Assembly: GCF_027925025.1 (NCBI RefSeq)
Contig: NZ_AP027058.1
Coordinates: 868,001-932,000, forward strand
DNA from: Limnohabitans sp. MORI2
GTDB lineage: Bacteria > Pseudomonadota > Gammaproteobacteria > Burkholderiales > Burkholderiaceae_C
Direction of reading: 5' to 3'
Length of the DNA: 64,000 bases
In this document: positions 1 through 8,745 of the stretch, in pieces
Position numbering within the stretch: the first letter of the stretch is position 1
Layout of the letters: each line of letters starts with the position of its first letter
The notes under the pieces: model-generated
The model's database searches: none
Told to the model about the DNA's origin: nothing
The model's input: the letters and a program-made list of their open reading frames with translations, nothing else
Made by a program: the position numbers and the translations under genes

Positions 1-653
1 TCAAAGGCAGATCGCTTGGCCCAGGCCGCCAAGACGCCTAAGCCATAGGCCGCAAAAAAGTAGATCGCCCAAACGTCCAGTTCATCCATGCGATTGAATT
101 GCCACATCGATGCCAAACACAGGCAGGCCACGACTACTGACAACCGACGCTGAGTACTGCTTTGTAAGCTGTGGCACAGAAGGATCAGCAATGCGTACAG
201 TTGGAAATCAATGGCTACATACCAAGCGCCACTTGAGAGCGCTTCAAACCCCAGCACATCGTGAAGCAATAAACCATGCGCAGCAAATTGCCACAGCGTG
301 GGTTCGCTGGGTAACCAGTCAGCATGAATGGTGTGACGAGATGCTGCCACAGCTACGCTGATGAGGGCCAACGCCAACGCGTAAAACGGTACCAGACGGA
401 AATAGCGCTTCGCAACTTGCACGAGGGGGTGCGTGATGGGTTTGTTCATGACTGATTGCGCCGCCAAGTAACCACCCACGACCAGGAACACTTGAACCGC
501 CAAGCGTGCATAGCGGTAGAGCCACTCCATGAGTTCCGGCCACATCAAGGTCATGGTGTCTGCCATTGGGCCATAGGCGGAGAAATGGTGCCACACAATG
601 AGTTGTGCAGCCACCACCTTCAAGACGTCCACGGTGAGGGAGCGCTCTAACAC
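1..653 (-). CDS. Acyltransferase 3 family membrane protein (partial, 3' end outside window)
   Basis: About 217 residues are visible before the window edge. The N-terminus (LERSLTVDVLK, then VVAAQLIVWHHFSAYGPM) matches the first helix of the acyltransferase 3 (OafA/YrhL) family, whose conserved His in the WHHF region is present, followed by further hydrophobic helices and the FFRL-like segment RYFRLVPFYAL. Such proteins move acyl groups onto sugars of the envelope. The start is a GTG at 653, 22 bases after the tolA stop and in the same frame, so it is probably translated from the tol transcript. No ATG is available near that point. It sits where tolB is expected in most tol operons. The substrate cannot be told from the sequence. 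Confidence 0.75.
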   Translation of the reverse strand, partial: MLERSLTVDVLKVVAAQLIVWHHFSAYGPMADTMTLMWPELMEWLYRYARLAVQVFLVVGGYLAAQSVMNKPITHPLVQVAKRYFRLVPFYALALALISVAVAASRHTIHADWLPSEPTLWQFAAHGLLLHDVLGFEALSSGAWYVAIDFQLYALLILLCHSLQSSTQRRLSVVVACLCLASMWQFNRMDELDVWAIYFFAAYGLGVLAAWAKRSAF

Positions 654-674
654 CTGAGTTGCTTTCTTGTCGTC

Positions 675-1643
675 TTAATCGTTGGGCTTGAATACCAACA
701 GCAGTGGCGAGTGCACGCGGCCATCGGTGTCGCGCGGCAAGATTTCGGTCTTGTCGATGGCTTTGAGCACCGCGTTGTCCCATGCCGAGTTGCCACTGGA
801 CTTGACCAACTTGCGGCTTACGATGGTGCCGTCGGGTGCGCAACGCACTTCCACTTCGGCCGCAGGGTTGCCAGACACCGAGCTGGGATCAAAAGTGATG
901 TTGGGTTTGACGCGGGCGCGAATGCGGCCGCCGTAGCTGTCAGACGGGCCGGAGGACTTCATGGCAGTGCCAGTGGCGTTCTCGCTACCGCTGGCACCTG
1001 CCAAGCCGGCAATGCGCTTCATGTTTTCTTTGCGAATGGCTTCGAGTTTTTTGGCTTCTTCAGCGGCAGCTTTACTGTCTTTTTGCTCGGCCTGCTTCTT
1101 GGCTTCTTTGTCTTTGCGTTCCTTCTCGGCGCGCTCTTTCTCTTTTTCTTTCTCTTTACGCTCTTTGTCCTTGCGCTCTTCTTCCTTCTTGGCTTCTAGT
1201 TTGCGCTTGTCTTCGTCGAGCTTGGCCTTGGCTTTTTTCTCAGCTTCTTTCTTCAGCTCTTCTTTGCGGCGTTCTTCAGCCTTCAACGCTTCTTGAATCT
1301 TTTTCTCTTCTTCGAGTTTGCGTTTCTTCGCTAGTGCAATGTCTGCATCACGGTTGGGTGCTGGTGGCTCGGGGGCTTTGACCACGGGCTTCGGTGCAGG
1401 TTCTGGTTTGGGCGCAGGAGGCGGCGGGGGGGCTTCGACCTCGACCAACTTAGGCGCTGCCGCCATGGGTACCGCAGACCACAACTCAGCCTCAACCGAC
1501 AGACTGTTGTCTTGCTTCCATTGAATGCCAGCGGTGAGCGCCACGACGAGCAAGGCATGTACCACCAACGACGCGCCCACAGAGCGGCCTGTGCCCTCGG
1601 GGGCGGGCGGTGCAAACTCAATGTGCTTGGGGCGTGCGCTCAT
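675..1643 (-). CDS. tolA: TolA, inner-membrane spanning protein of the Tol-Pal system
   Basis: 322 residues with TolA architecture: a short cytoplasmic start, one membrane helix at about 20-43, a proline-rich linker (about 70-95), a long Lys/Glu/Ala-rich helix (about 100-215) that would span the periplasm, and a C-terminal TolA/TonB-like domain (about 235-322) containing SYGGRIRARVKPNI and VEVRCAPDGTI. TolA couples the TolQ-TolR motor to TolB and Pal at the outer membrane and is needed for outer-membrane invagination at division. It follows tolR by 10 bases in a ybgC-tolQ-tolR-tolA run. The low-complexity DNA at about 1080-1340 simply encodes the charged helix. Confidence 0.93.
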   Translation of the reverse strand: MSARPKHIEFAPPAPEGTGRSVGASLVVHALLVVALTAGIQWKQDNSLSVEAELWSAVPMAAAPKLVEVEAPPPPPAPKPEPAPKPVVKAPEPPAPNRDADIALAKKRKLEEEKKIQEALKAEERRKEELKKEAEKKAKAKLDEDKRKLEAKKEEERKDKERKEKEKEKERAEKERKDKEAKKQAEQKDSKAAAEEAKKLEAIRKENMKRIAGLAGASGSENATGTAMKSSGPSDSYGGRIRARVKPNITFDPSSVSGNPAAEVEVRCAPDGTIVSRKLVKSSGNSAWDNAVLKAIDKTEILPRDTDGRVHSPLLLVFKPND

Positions 1644-1653
1644 GCTTGAAAAA

Positions 1654-2085
1654 TCAGTCCACCAATTGAACAGCCAAGCCCACGCGTTGAACCCCAGCGC
1701 GTTGCAATGTGTCCATGGCCTTCACCACGGTTTCGTACTTGATGGTGCGGTCAGCCGTGATGACCACCGGCCCTTGCGAGCTTTCGCCTTGCAGCTCTTG
1801 CACATCACGCGCCAAGCCTTTGAGGGTGGAGCTGACCGACTTGTTGACCGTGCCTGTGCTCTTGACGGTGATGCGTTCTTCTTTGCTGATTTCGACGTGA
1901 ATCACTTGGTCGGGCACGCTGGCTGCTTTGCCCACGCTGGGCAAATCAATCACGGTGGGCGAGATGAGGGGGGCGGTCACCATGAAGATGATGAGCAACA
2001 CCAACATCACGTCAATGAACGGCACCATGTTGATGTCGTTCATGGCGCGGCGGCCGCGTCCTGAGCGAGGGGCAATCGAAGCCAT
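1654..2085 (-). CDS. tolR: TolR, Tol-Pal motor subunit (ExbD/TolR family)
   Basis: 143 residues. One membrane helix near residues 18-40 (NMVPFIDVMLVLLIIFMV) carries Asp25, the position of the proton-pathway Asp in ExbD/TolR proteins, followed by a periplasmic domain that ends with the amphipathic VQRVGLAVQLVD. TolR works with TolQ to turn the proton gradient into movement of TolA. It lies 14 bases after tolQ and 10 bases before tolA, which fits one operon. Length and order are normal for the family. Confidence 0.95.
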   Translation of the reverse strand: MASIAPRSGRGRRAMNDINMVPFIDVMLVLLIIFMVTAPLISPTVIDLPSVGKAASVPDQVIHVEISKEERITVKSTGTVNKSVSSTLKGLARDVQELQGESSQGPVVITADRTIKYETVVKAMDTLQRAGVQRVGLAVQLVD

Positions 2086-2099
2086 GTGCGTCTTCCTGC

Positions 2100-2789
2100 T
2101 TAGTGAGCTGTACCGCTGGCGCTGACGTTGCGCTGCAAGATGTTGCTGAACTCTTCGATGAAGGTTTCGAGCTTGATGGACACGCGGTCAATGTCACGCG
2201 AGAAGCGGTTGTAGGCCAACACCGCAGGAATCGCAGCAAACAAACCAATGGCGGTGGCCACCAGCGCTTCAGCAATGCCGGGGGCCACTTTGGCCAAGGT
2301 CACTTGTTGCATGCCAGCCAAGCCAGTGAACGCGTGCATGATGCCCCACACCGTGCCAAACAAGCCGACATAAGGCGACACAGAGCCGACAGACGCCAGC
2401 AGCGACAAATTGGATTCAATCGCGTCCATCTCGCGTTGGTAGCTCGCACGCATGGCGCGGCGTGCGCCGTCCATCAAAGCGCTGCTGTCGTTGATGCGGC
2501 GCTCGCGCAGTTTTTGGTACTCGCGCATGCCGCTGGCGAAGATGCGTTCCATCGGGCCAGAGTGCTTGGCATTTTGGGCGGCGGCGGCAAACAACTCGTT
2601 CAGGCTGGTGCCCGACCAAAAGTCGCGCTCGAATTCGTCGTTGAGTTCGTTCACGCGTTTGATGGCGCCGATCTTGCGAAAAATCGCGGCCCAGCTGGTG
2701 ATGGAGACGCCCATCAGCATCAGCACCACAACTTGCACGACCCAACTGGCGTTGAGCAACAAATGAACGATGGAAAAGTCTTGTGTCAT
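2100..2789 (-). CDS. tolQ: TolQ, Tol-Pal motor subunit (MotA/TolQ/ExbB family)
   Basis: 229 residues with three membrane helices: one near the N-terminus (about 14-35) and a pair at about 133-160 and 170-195, containing the typical SVSPYVGLFGTVWGIMHAF and GIAEALVATAIGLFAAIPAV stretches. TolQ forms the proton-conducting stator with TolR. Its ATG overlaps the ybgC stop (ATGA at 2786-2789), so translation is probably coupled to ybgC. Family length and gene order are standard. Confidence 0.95.
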   Translation of the reverse strand: MTQDFSIVHLLLNASWVVQVVVLMLMGVSITSWAAIFRKIGAIKRVNELNDEFERDFWSGTSLNELFAAAAQNAKHSGPMERIFASGMREYQKLRERRINDSSALMDGARRAMRASYQREMDAIESNLSLLASVGSVSPYVGLFGTVWGIMHAFTGLAGMQQVTLAKVAPGIAEALVATAIGLFAAIPAVLAYNRFSRDIDRVSIKLETFIEEFSNILQRNVSASGTAH

Positions 2790-3184
2790 GTCAGGCGTTC
2801 CAATACAGAAGAGGGGATTCTCGCAGGCTTCATGGCGTCAGCATCGACCCAACCGATACGAATCGTGCCTTCGCAAAGTAAAGTTTCACCCAGCCACGCT
2901 TGTTGCGCGATGACGAGGCTGGCGCGGCCGCCTTCGGCCAGTGTGGCAGTGACGCGCAGCTGGTCATCCAGCTTGGCGGGGCGGTGATATTTGACGGTGG
3001 TTTCACTCACCACAAACATGCCACCAGTTTCCTCGCGCAGCGCGTGTTGGCCAATGCCTAGTGCACGCAACCACTCGGTGCGGGCGCGCTCAAAAAATTT
3101 CAGGTAGTTGGCATAAAAGACAATGCCGCCGGCATCGGTGTCTTCCCAATAGACCCGAATCGGGTGTTCAAAAACGGTGCTCAT
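2786..3184 (-). CDS. ybgC: YbgC, acyl-CoA thioesterase of the tol-pal operon
   Basis: 132 residues, a single hotdog domain. The family signature YWEDTDAGGIVFYANYLKFFERARTEW begins at about residue 12 and includes the probable catalytic Asp17. YbgC hydrolyses acyl-CoA and is nearly always the first gene of the tol operon, as here. It lies 3 bases downstream of the aminotransferase gene and overlaps tolQ by 4 bases. The C-terminus (IRIGWVDADAMKPARIPS) is typical of the family. Confidence 0.92.
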   Translation of the reverse strand: MSTVFEHPIRVYWEDTDAGGIVFYANYLKFFERARTEWLRALGIGQHALREETGGMFVVSETTVKYHRPAKLDDQLRVTATLAEGGRASLVIAQQAWLGETLLCEGTIRIGWVDADAMKPARIPSSVLERLT

Positions 3185-3187
3185 GGT

Positions 3188-4375
3188 TTAGCTCAGAATT
3201 TTTTGTAAACGCCCAATCGCAGCTTGCAGCTCAGGCAGCGAACGGGCGGTAGAAAAGCGCACAAAGCGCGAGGTGTCGGCATGGCCAAAGTCACGGCCTG
3301 GGGTGATGGCCAAGTTGGCTTTTTTCATCACTTCAAACGCGAAGTCCCAGCTGCCTTTGACGCCTAGTTTGTCGGCGGCTGCTGTGCAATCGGCCCACGC
3401 GTAAAACGCGCCATCCGGCATGACGGGCACGTTCAGGCCTAGCGCATTGAGCGCGGGCACAAAGTAGTCGCGGCGGGCTTTGAACTCTGCGCGGCGGCGT
3501 TCGTATTCGGCAATGCTCGCGTCTTCAAAGCAAGCAAGGGCGGCGTGTTGCGCCACGGTGCTGGCGCAGATGAAGAGGTTTTGCGCCAAACGTTCCACCA
3601 CGGGCACGAGTGCGTCAGGCACTACGAGCCAGCCCAAACGCCAGCCTGTCATGTTGAAGTATTTGCTGAAGCTGTTGATGCTGATGATTTGGTCGTCAAT
3701 CCCCAGCGCCGATTGCCCAAACTGTGCGTCGTAACTCAAGCCCAAATAAATCTCGTCAATCAGCGTGGTGCCGCCACGATGCGACACCTCGTGGTGAATG
3801 GCTTTCAATTCGTCAGGGTGAATGGATGTGCCTGTGGGGTTAGAGGGCGAGGCTAGCAACACGCCACGTGTGTGCGATGTCCAGTTGGCGCGCACTTGTT
3901 CGGCGCTGAGTTGAAAGCGTTCCGCCGCTGTTGTGGGCACCAACACAGCGCGACCTTCTGCAGCGCTCACAAAGTGGCGGTTGCAGGGGTAGCTCGGGTC
4001 GGGCATAAGCACTTCGTCACCGGCTTCAATCAAAGCCAAGCAAGCCAACTGCAATGCAGCTGATGCACCTGCGGTGATCACGATGCGGCGTGCGGGCACA
4101 TTCACCCCAAAACGGGTGCTGTACCAAGCGCTGATGCGCTCGCGCAATTCAGGAATGCCTAAAGCTGGTGTGTATTGCGTCACGCCATCGTGCACCGCCC
4201 GCGCAGCAGCTTCTTTCACCAAAGGCGGTGCGGTGAAATCGGGCTCACCGATGTTCAAAAAAATCATGGGCGCATCAGTGTGCGCCACCAAAGCGGCACG
4301 CTCGGCGGCGGCTTTGGCCACCTCCATCACATAGAAAGGTTCTATGCGTTGCGCACGCTCAGCAATCTTCATCAT
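3188..4375 (-). CDS. PLP-dependent class I/II aminotransferase
   Basis: 395 residues, the fold-type I aminotransferase pattern throughout: NIGEPDFTAPP near the N-terminus, the PSNPTGT cofactor loop, DEIYLGLSYD with the PLP-ring Asp, the Schiff-base Lys in NSFSKYFNMTGWRLGW (about residue 235), and a C-terminal FVRFS with the carboxylate-binding Arg. It probably moves an amino group between an amino acid and 2-oxoglutarate. Substrate cannot be assigned; aspartate/alanine-type enzymes are closest in motif style. It lies 5 bases after nusB and 3 bases before ybgC. The second Met (4372) could be the start. Confidence 0.9.
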   Translation of the reverse strand: MMKIAERAQRIEPFYVMEVAKAAAERAALVAHTDAPMIFLNIGEPDFTAPPLVKEAAARAVHDGVTQYTPALGIPELRERISAWYSTRFGVNVPARRIVITAGASAALQLACLALIEAGDEVLMPDPSYPCNRHFVSAAEGRAVLVPTTAAERFQLSAEQVRANWTSHTRGVLLASPSNPTGTSIHPDELKAIHHEVSHRGGTTLIDEIYLGLSYDAQFGQSALGIDDQIISINSFSKYFNMTGWRLGWLVVPDALVPVVERLAQNLFICASTVAQHAALACFEDASIAEYERRRAEFKARRDYFVPALNALGLNVPVMPDGAFYAWADCTAAADKLGVKGSWDFAFEVMKKANLAITPGRDFGHADTSRFVRFSTARSLPELQAAIGRLQKILS

Positions 4376-4380
4376 CCGTG

Positions 4381-4896
4381 TCAGAGTTTGCCTTTGGCGC
4401 GGTCGGCTTCGACTTCGAGGGCGCGCAGCTTCGGCGCCAAGCCATTGAGCACGCCGTTCACGTACTTGTGGCCATCTGTGCCGCCAAAAGATTTGGCAAG
4501 CTCAATGTATTCGTTGAGCACCACGCGCCAAGGCACGTCGATGCAGTGTTGAAACTCATAGGCACCCATCCACATCACGGCGTGTTCGATCGGGGAAATT
4601 TCGTCGAACTTGCGGTCGAGCAAAGGTTCAATGAGTGAATCCAAAATTTCGCGTTGCTCGATGCAGCCGTACAGCAGAGCGTCGTAGTGCACCGAGTCGG
4701 ATTTGTGAAAACCGCTCAAGTCGCGGGTGAACACATCAATATCGGCGGCTTCGTTTTGCCCCACCAAGAATTGGTAGAGGCCTTGCAGCGCAAACTCGCG
4801 AGCGCGGCTGCGGCCTGACTTGGCTGCGCTCTTGGTCGCGCCATTGCTGGCCGTTTTGCGTGGCGCTTTATTGCCTGTGCTGGGTGTATCGCTCAT
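4381..4896 (-). CDS. nusB: NusB, transcription antitermination factor
   Basis: 171 residues. A Lys/Ala/Ser-rich N-terminal tail of about 25 residues precedes the NusB helical domain ([17 protein letters not shown], then ARL-type helices and [16 protein letters not shown]). The C-terminal part contains [31 protein letters not shown], the family's most conserved region. NusB binds boxA RNA with NusE to prevent premature termination in rRNA operons. Its ATG overlaps the ribH stop by 4 bases, the usual ribH-nusB coupling. Confidence 0.95.
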   Translation of the reverse strand: MSDTPSTGNKAPRKTASNGATKSAAKSGRSRAREFALQGLYQFLVGQNEAADIDVFTRDLSGFHKSDSVHYDALLYGCIEQREILDSLIEPLLDRKFDEISPIEHAVMWMGAYEFQHCIDVPWRVVLNEYIELAKSFGGTDGHKYVNGVLNGLAPKLRALEVEADRAKGKL

Positions 4897-5366
4897 GCCA
4901 AGCGCTCCAACAACACGGCCATTTCCACCGCCACGCGTGCGGCGTCGCGGCCTTTTTCGGTTTGGCGGGCTACGGCTTGTTCTAAGTTTTCGGTGGTGAG
5001 GATGGCGTTGGCAATCGGCACGTGGTAGTCCATGCCCACGCGGGTCACGCCTGCGCCGGATTCGTTGGCCACCAACTCAAAGTGGTAGGTCTCGCCACGG
5101 ATGATGCAGCCCAGCGCAATGAGGGCGCTGTAGGGCTCGGGGTCTTCAATTTGCGCGAGGGCCGCCAGGGCCAAAGGCACTTCGAGTGCGCCGGGCACTT
5201 CGACCAAGGTGATGCGGTCGTCGGCCACGCCCATGGCTTTGAGCTCGGCCACGCACGCGTCGCGCAAGGCGTTGGTGATGTCTTCGTTGAAACGCGCTTG
5301 GACGATGCCAATTTTCAGAGCGCTGCCATCGAGCGAGGTGGTGGCGTTGGGGTTGGGGATGAACAT
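4893..5366 (-). CDS. ribH: RibH, 6,7-dimethyl-8-ribityllumazine synthase
   Basis: 157 residues from the ATG at 5366 ([10 protein letters not shown]), chosen because it lies 8 bases after the ribBX stop; a longer reading from 5411 would overlap that gene. The enzyme joins 5-amino-6-ribitylaminouracil to the 4-carbon butanone phosphate, the step before riboflavin synthase. Visible motifs: [10 protein letters not shown] at the N-terminus, [11 protein letters not shown], and the catalytic region [19 protein letters not shown] with its His. The C-terminus [19 protein letters not shown] is standard. Confidence 0.94.
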   Translation of the reverse strand: MFIPNPNATTSLDGSALKIGIVQARFNEDITNALRDACVAELKAMGVADDRITLVEVPGALEVPLALAALAQIEDPEPYSALIALGCIIRGETYHFELVANESGAGVTRVGMDYHVPIANAILTTENLEQAVARQTEKGRDAARVAVEMAVLLERLA

Positions 5367-5373
5367 AGTTTTC

Positions 5374-6501
5374 TTATTCTTTGGAAAGGTAGCCGGTGAT
5401 TTCGAGACCATAGCCCGTCATGCTGGGCATGCGGCGAGGGTTGCCCATGAGGCGCATTTTGTGCACGCCGCAGTCGCGCAAAATTTGCGCGCCCACGCCG
5501 TAGCTGCGCAAGTCCATGCGGCCACGTTCAGGGCCGTGGGCTGAGCGGGCGGTGCCGTCAAATTGGTTCAACAGCTGCTCGCCACTTTCACCGCAGTTGA
5601 GCAACACCACCACGCCTGTGCCTTCAGCGCTGATGCGCGACAAGGCAGCATCCAAGCCCCATGAGTGCATGACGCGGTTGGGCTCTAGTGCGTCGAGCAC
5701 GGAGAGGGGTTCGTGCACGCGGGCCAGCACTTCGGCGTCGGTGCCCCAAGTGCCTTTGACCAAAGCCATGTGCACGGCGCCGCTGGTCATGTCCTTGTAG
5801 GCATTGGCGGTGAACTCGCCATGCGCGGTGTGCATGGGGCGTGAGCTGACTTTGTGCACCAATGATTCGTTGCGGCTGCGGTAGGCAATGAGGTCGGCAA
5901 TGGTGCCGATCTTCAAGCCATGCTCGGCGGCGAAGAGTTGCAAATCGGGCAAGCGGGCCATCGTGCCGTCGTCTTTCATGATTTCGCAAATCACAGACGA
6001 GGGCGAGCAGCCCGCCATGGCGGCCAAGTCGCAGCCTGCTTCGGTGTGACCCGCGCGCATGAGCACGCCGCCGTCCACCGCTTGCAGCGGGAAGACGTGG
6101 CCGGGTTGCACCAAGTCGGTGGGTTGGCTGGCTTTGGCCACGGCCACAGCAATGGTGCGTGCGCGGTCGGCGGCCGAGATGCCGGTGGTCACGCCCTCGG
6201 CGGCTTCGATGGACACGGTAAACGCCGTGCTGTACACCGTGCCATTGCGTGCGGCCATGGGCGGCAGGCCCAGGAATTCGCAGCGCTCGCGGGTGAGGGT
6301 GAGGCAAATCAGGCCACGGCCGTACTTGGCCATGAAGTTGATAGCTTCGGCTGACACGTGGTCAGACGCGAGCACCAAGTCGCCTTCGTTTTCGCGGTCT
6401 TCTTCGTCCACCAAGATGACGATGCGACCGGCTTTCATGTCGGCCACGATGTCTTCGACGGGGGAAATAGCGACAGGCGTCAAGCCTTGGGTGGCGCTCA
6501 T
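5374..6501 (-). CDS. ribBX: RibBX: DHBP synthase with a degenerate GTP cyclohydrolase II-like domain
   Basis: 375 residues. The N-terminal half is 3,4-dihydroxy-2-butanone 4-phosphate synthase ([16 protein letters not shown] with the metal-binding Glu, and the [11 protein letters not shown] region), which supplies the 4-carbon unit of riboflavin. The C-terminal half aligns with GTP cyclohydrolase II but the zinc cysteines of that family (normally CLTGD..., then CDCG) are replaced by a Cys-free stretch, [18 protein letters not shown], and the catalytic RQEGRGIG loop is absent. It is therefore probably inactive as a cyclohydrolase, like the RibBX variant known in Proteobacteria. A separate ribA would be expected elsewhere. 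The ATG overlaps the ribE stop by 4 bases. Confidence 0.9.
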   Translation of the reverse strand: MSATQGLTPVAISPVEDIVADMKAGRIVILVDEEDRENEGDLVLASDHVSAEAINFMAKYGRGLICLTLTRERCEFLGLPPMAARNGTVYSTAFTVSIEAAEGVTTGISAADRARTIAVAVAKASQPTDLVQPGHVFPLQAVDGGVLMRAGHTEAGCDLAAMAGCSPSSVICEIMKDDGTMARLPDLQLFAAEHGLKIGTIADLIAYRSRNESLVHKVSSRPMHTAHGEFTANAYKDMTSGAVHMALVKGTWGTDAEVLARVHEPLSVLDALEPNRVMHSWGLDAALSRISAEGTGVVVLLNCGESGEQLLNQFDGTARSAHGPERGRMDLRSYGVGAQILRDCGVHKMRLMGNPRRMPSMTGYGLEITGYLSKE

Positions 6502-7172
6502 GGGTGTGCTTTCAAAGTGGGGGCGAGGCTCGCGTCCACGCTAAGCATGCGCTCGACGTAGCGGGCCACGGTGTCGATTTCAAGGTTCACGGTGCTGCCG
6601 CTTTGGAGCGAGCCCAGCGCCGTGTTGTCGACGGTGTGGGGAATGAGGTTGATGCTCACCTCGGCGCCGCGCAAGCCCAAAGGGCCGTCGGCGTTGAAAA
6701 AGTCTTGCACGCGGTTGACCGTCAGGCTCACCCCGTTGATGGTGATGGAGCCTTTGTAGGCGAGGTATTTGGCCAAGTCGGTGGGGGCCATGATGCGCAG
6801 CTCCCAGCTCTCGCCCACGCGCTCGAAGTGGCTCACGTGGCCAATGCCATCCACATGGCCCGAGACGATGTGGCCACCCAAACGGTCATGGGCGCGCAGT
6901 GCTTTTTCAAGGTTGACGCGGCCAAGCTCCGCCAAGCCACTGGTGCGAGCCAGTGATTCAGCTGAGATGTCGATGGTGAAGGTGTGTGTGTCGAGGTCGA
7001 AGCTCGTGACCGTCATGCAAGCGCCGTTGAGGGCGATGCTGTCGCCGAGCGCGACGTCGTCGAGGTACCCAGCAGGCGCTTCGAGGGTGAGGCGCTTGCC
7101 GTGGTTTAAAGAGCTACCCAGGTCGTGGACAGCGGTGATGCGCCCCACGCCGGTGATGATTCCGGTGAACAT
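6498..7172 (-). CDS. ribE: Riboflavin synthase, alpha subunit
   Basis: 224 residues. The two lumazine-binding repeats of the family are both visible: the first starts MFTGIITGVGRI, with NGACMTV around residue 50; the second has GGHIVSGHVDGIG near residue 97 and INGVSLTVNRV near 145. It dismutates two 6,7-dimethyl-8-ribityllumazine molecules to give riboflavin. It is 29 bases downstream of ribD and overlaps ribBX by 4 bases. Also called ribC in some species. Confidence 0.94.
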   Translation of the reverse strand: MFTGIITGVGRITAVHDLGSSLNHGKRLTLEAPAGYLDDVALGDSIALNGACMTVTSFDLDTHTFTIDISAESLARTSGLAELGRVNLEKALRAHDRLGGHIVSGHVDGIGHVSHFERVGESWELRIMAPTDLAKYLAYKGSITINGVSLTVNRVQDFFNADGPLGLRGAEVSINLIPHTVDNTALGSLQSGSTVNLEIDTVARYVERMLSVDASLAPTLKAHP

Positions 7173-7201
7173 CCCGCTATTTTCGCAGGTTTACGCCTCG
7201 C

Positions 7202-8305
7202 TTACCGGCTTAGGCGAGCCAATATCCTTAAATCTGGGCCGATTTGTGTCACTTCATGAAACGAGAGCGCTTTTGCATCGTCCAAAGTCGTGAAAGGCCC
7301 TAAATTTGTCATGCCACGGCCTTGGCCCATCAGTTTGGGGGCAAGGTAGGTGAGCAGTTCGTCCACCAAGCCTTCGCGCAAGAGCGAACCGTTGAGTTTG
7401 TGGCCCGCTTCTACATGCACTTCGTTGATTTGCTTTTGGCCAAGGTCTTTGAGCATGGCGGCTAGATCGACCTTGCCGGACGGGTTGGGTAGGCAAATGA
7501 CCTGTGCGCCTTTGGCTTCTAGTGCTTGGCGGCGCTCGGCGTTGTCGACTGCGCAGTAAATCAAAACAGGACGTTGCGGTGTGAAGAGCATAGCCGTGAG
7601 TGGCGTTTCGAGCTGGCTGTCCATCACCACCAGTGCGGGCTGGCGCGGCGTGGGTACGGCACGGACATCGAGCTGCGGATCGTCTTCGAGCACAGTGCCA
7701 ATGCCCGTGAGCACCGCACACGCACGGGCGCGCCAGGCGTGGCCGTCGGTGCGTGCGGGTTCGGAAGTGATCCACTGACTCACGCCGTTTTCCAAAGCGG
7801 TTTGGCCATCCAACGAGGCGGCTAGTTTCATGCGCACCCACGGCGTGCCGTGCGTCATGCGTTTGAAAAAGCCAATGTTCATCTCGTGCGCTTCGTCGGA
7901 CAACAAGCCTACGTCTACTTGTACGCCTGCGGTGCGCAAGCGGGCGGTACCTTGGCCCGCGACTAGAGGGTTGGGGTCTTGCAAGGCCACGACCACGCGG
8001 GCCATGCCTGCGGCGGCGAGTGCATCGCAGCATGGGCCGGTGCGGCCTTGGTGGCTGCAGGGCTCTAGCGTGACGTAGGCGGTAGTGCCTTTCACGTCAT
8101 GGCCCTTGGCCTGTGCATCGCGTAAGGCCATGACCTCGGCGTGGGCCTCGCCCGCGCGCTGCGTGTGGCCGCTGCCCAGCACTTCACCGTGTGTGCCCAC
8201 GATCACACAGCCCACACGCGGGTTGGGCGAGGTGAGGTAAAGCGCGTCATGTGCCAAGCCCAAGGCTTGTTGCATGAAAGCGGTGTCTTGCGCGGAGAAA
8301 CTCAT
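7202..8305 (-). CDS. ribD: RibD, bifunctional riboflavin deaminase-reductase
   Basis: 367 residues. The N-terminal deaminase domain has the zinc site HAEVMAL and PCSHQGRTGPC and the SPNPRVGCVIV motif. The C-terminal reductase domain starts near residue 150 (TPWVRMKLAASLDGQTA) and includes ITSEPARTDGHAWRARACAVLTG and an NADPH-binding VEAGHKLNGSLL near the end. It carries out the deamination and side-chain reduction of the early riboflavin pathway. It begins the rib group; the gap from pilE is only 30 bases and I see no FMN riboswitch there. Confidence 0.93.
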   Translation of the reverse strand: MSFSAQDTAFMQQALGLAHDALYLTSPNPRVGCVIVGTHGEVLGSGHTQRAGEAHAEVMALRDAQAKGHDVKGTTAYVTLEPCSHQGRTGPCCDALAAAGMARVVVALQDPNPLVAGQGTARLRTAGVQVDVGLLSDEAHEMNIGFFKRMTHGTPWVRMKLAASLDGQTALENGVSQWITSEPARTDGHAWRARACAVLTGIGTVLEDDPQLDVRAVPTPRQPALVVMDSQLETPLTAMLFTPQRPVLIYCAVDNAERRQALEAKGAQVICLPNPSGKVDLAAMLKDLGQKQINEVHVEAGHKLNGSLLREGLVDELLTYLAPKLMGQGRGMTNLGPFTTLDDAKALSFHEVTQIGPDLRILARLSR

Positions 8306-8335
8306 GCCGCAATTATGGACGGGCGCGTGACTGAC

Positions 8336-8740
8336 TTAACGGCCCCAACACTGCGCTGCAGTTTGGCTGGCGCCTTGCACGCTGCGCACCCCGAGATGAT
8401 TGATCGTCAAAGTCCCGCAGGTGTCGGCTGCTTGTGGGCCCAACGGCGTCGCGCTGAGGGTGTAACTTTGGACGGTGCTGGTGATGGTCATTTTGTATCG
8501 CTGCCCCTCTACTTGTAGAACAGTGGCTGGTACATCGGCGGCCAGTGGGTAGCTGCCGTTGGCGCTGGCCGCACGCTCTAGCCAATGCGCGGCTTGTAGC
8601 AAAGATGCACGTGCTTGCGAACGCTGGCTACGCAAAATCAAGCTTTGGTAACTTGGCCATGCAAGGCTGGCGAGTAAGGCGACACAAGCCAGCGCAATGA
8701 GCAGTTCAATGAGGGTGAAGCCTTTGGGAGTGCGTGTCAT
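8336..8740 (-). CDS. pilE: PilE-like type IV (minor) pilin
   Basis: 134 residues from the ATG at 8740. The start is set by the class III prepilin leader: MTRTPKG is the leader peptide and FTLIELLIALACVALLASLAWPSY is the N-methylated helix, with Glu at position +5. The remainder is a small globular domain with two cysteines near the end (DTCG, AQCWG), the usual pilin disulfide. It is the last gene of the fimT-pilV-pilW-pilX-pilE cluster and would be processed by PilD. A longer reading upstream to 8998 lacks the leader in the right place. Confidence 0.9.
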   Translation of the reverse strand: MTRTPKGFTLIELLIALACVALLASLAWPSYQSLILRSQRSQARASLLQAAHWLERAASANGSYPLAADVPATVLQVEGQRYKMTITSTVQSYTLSATPLGPQAADTCGTLTINHLGVRSVQGASQTAAQCWGR

Positions 8741-8745
8741 GTGCT

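Noticed and set aside
1080..1340. Low-complexity, repeat-like DNA
   Set aside because: It encodes the charged Lys/Glu helix of TolA, so it is not an independent repeat.
2103..2987. Plus-strand open frame of 294 codons over tolQ and ybgC
   Set aside because: Antisense to two well-supported genes with the same codon-bias shadow composition.
8306..8335. FMN riboswitch before ribD
   Set aside because: Only 30 bases separate ribD from pilE on the downstream side and the upstream region of ribD continues no RFN-like conserved blocks that I can see.
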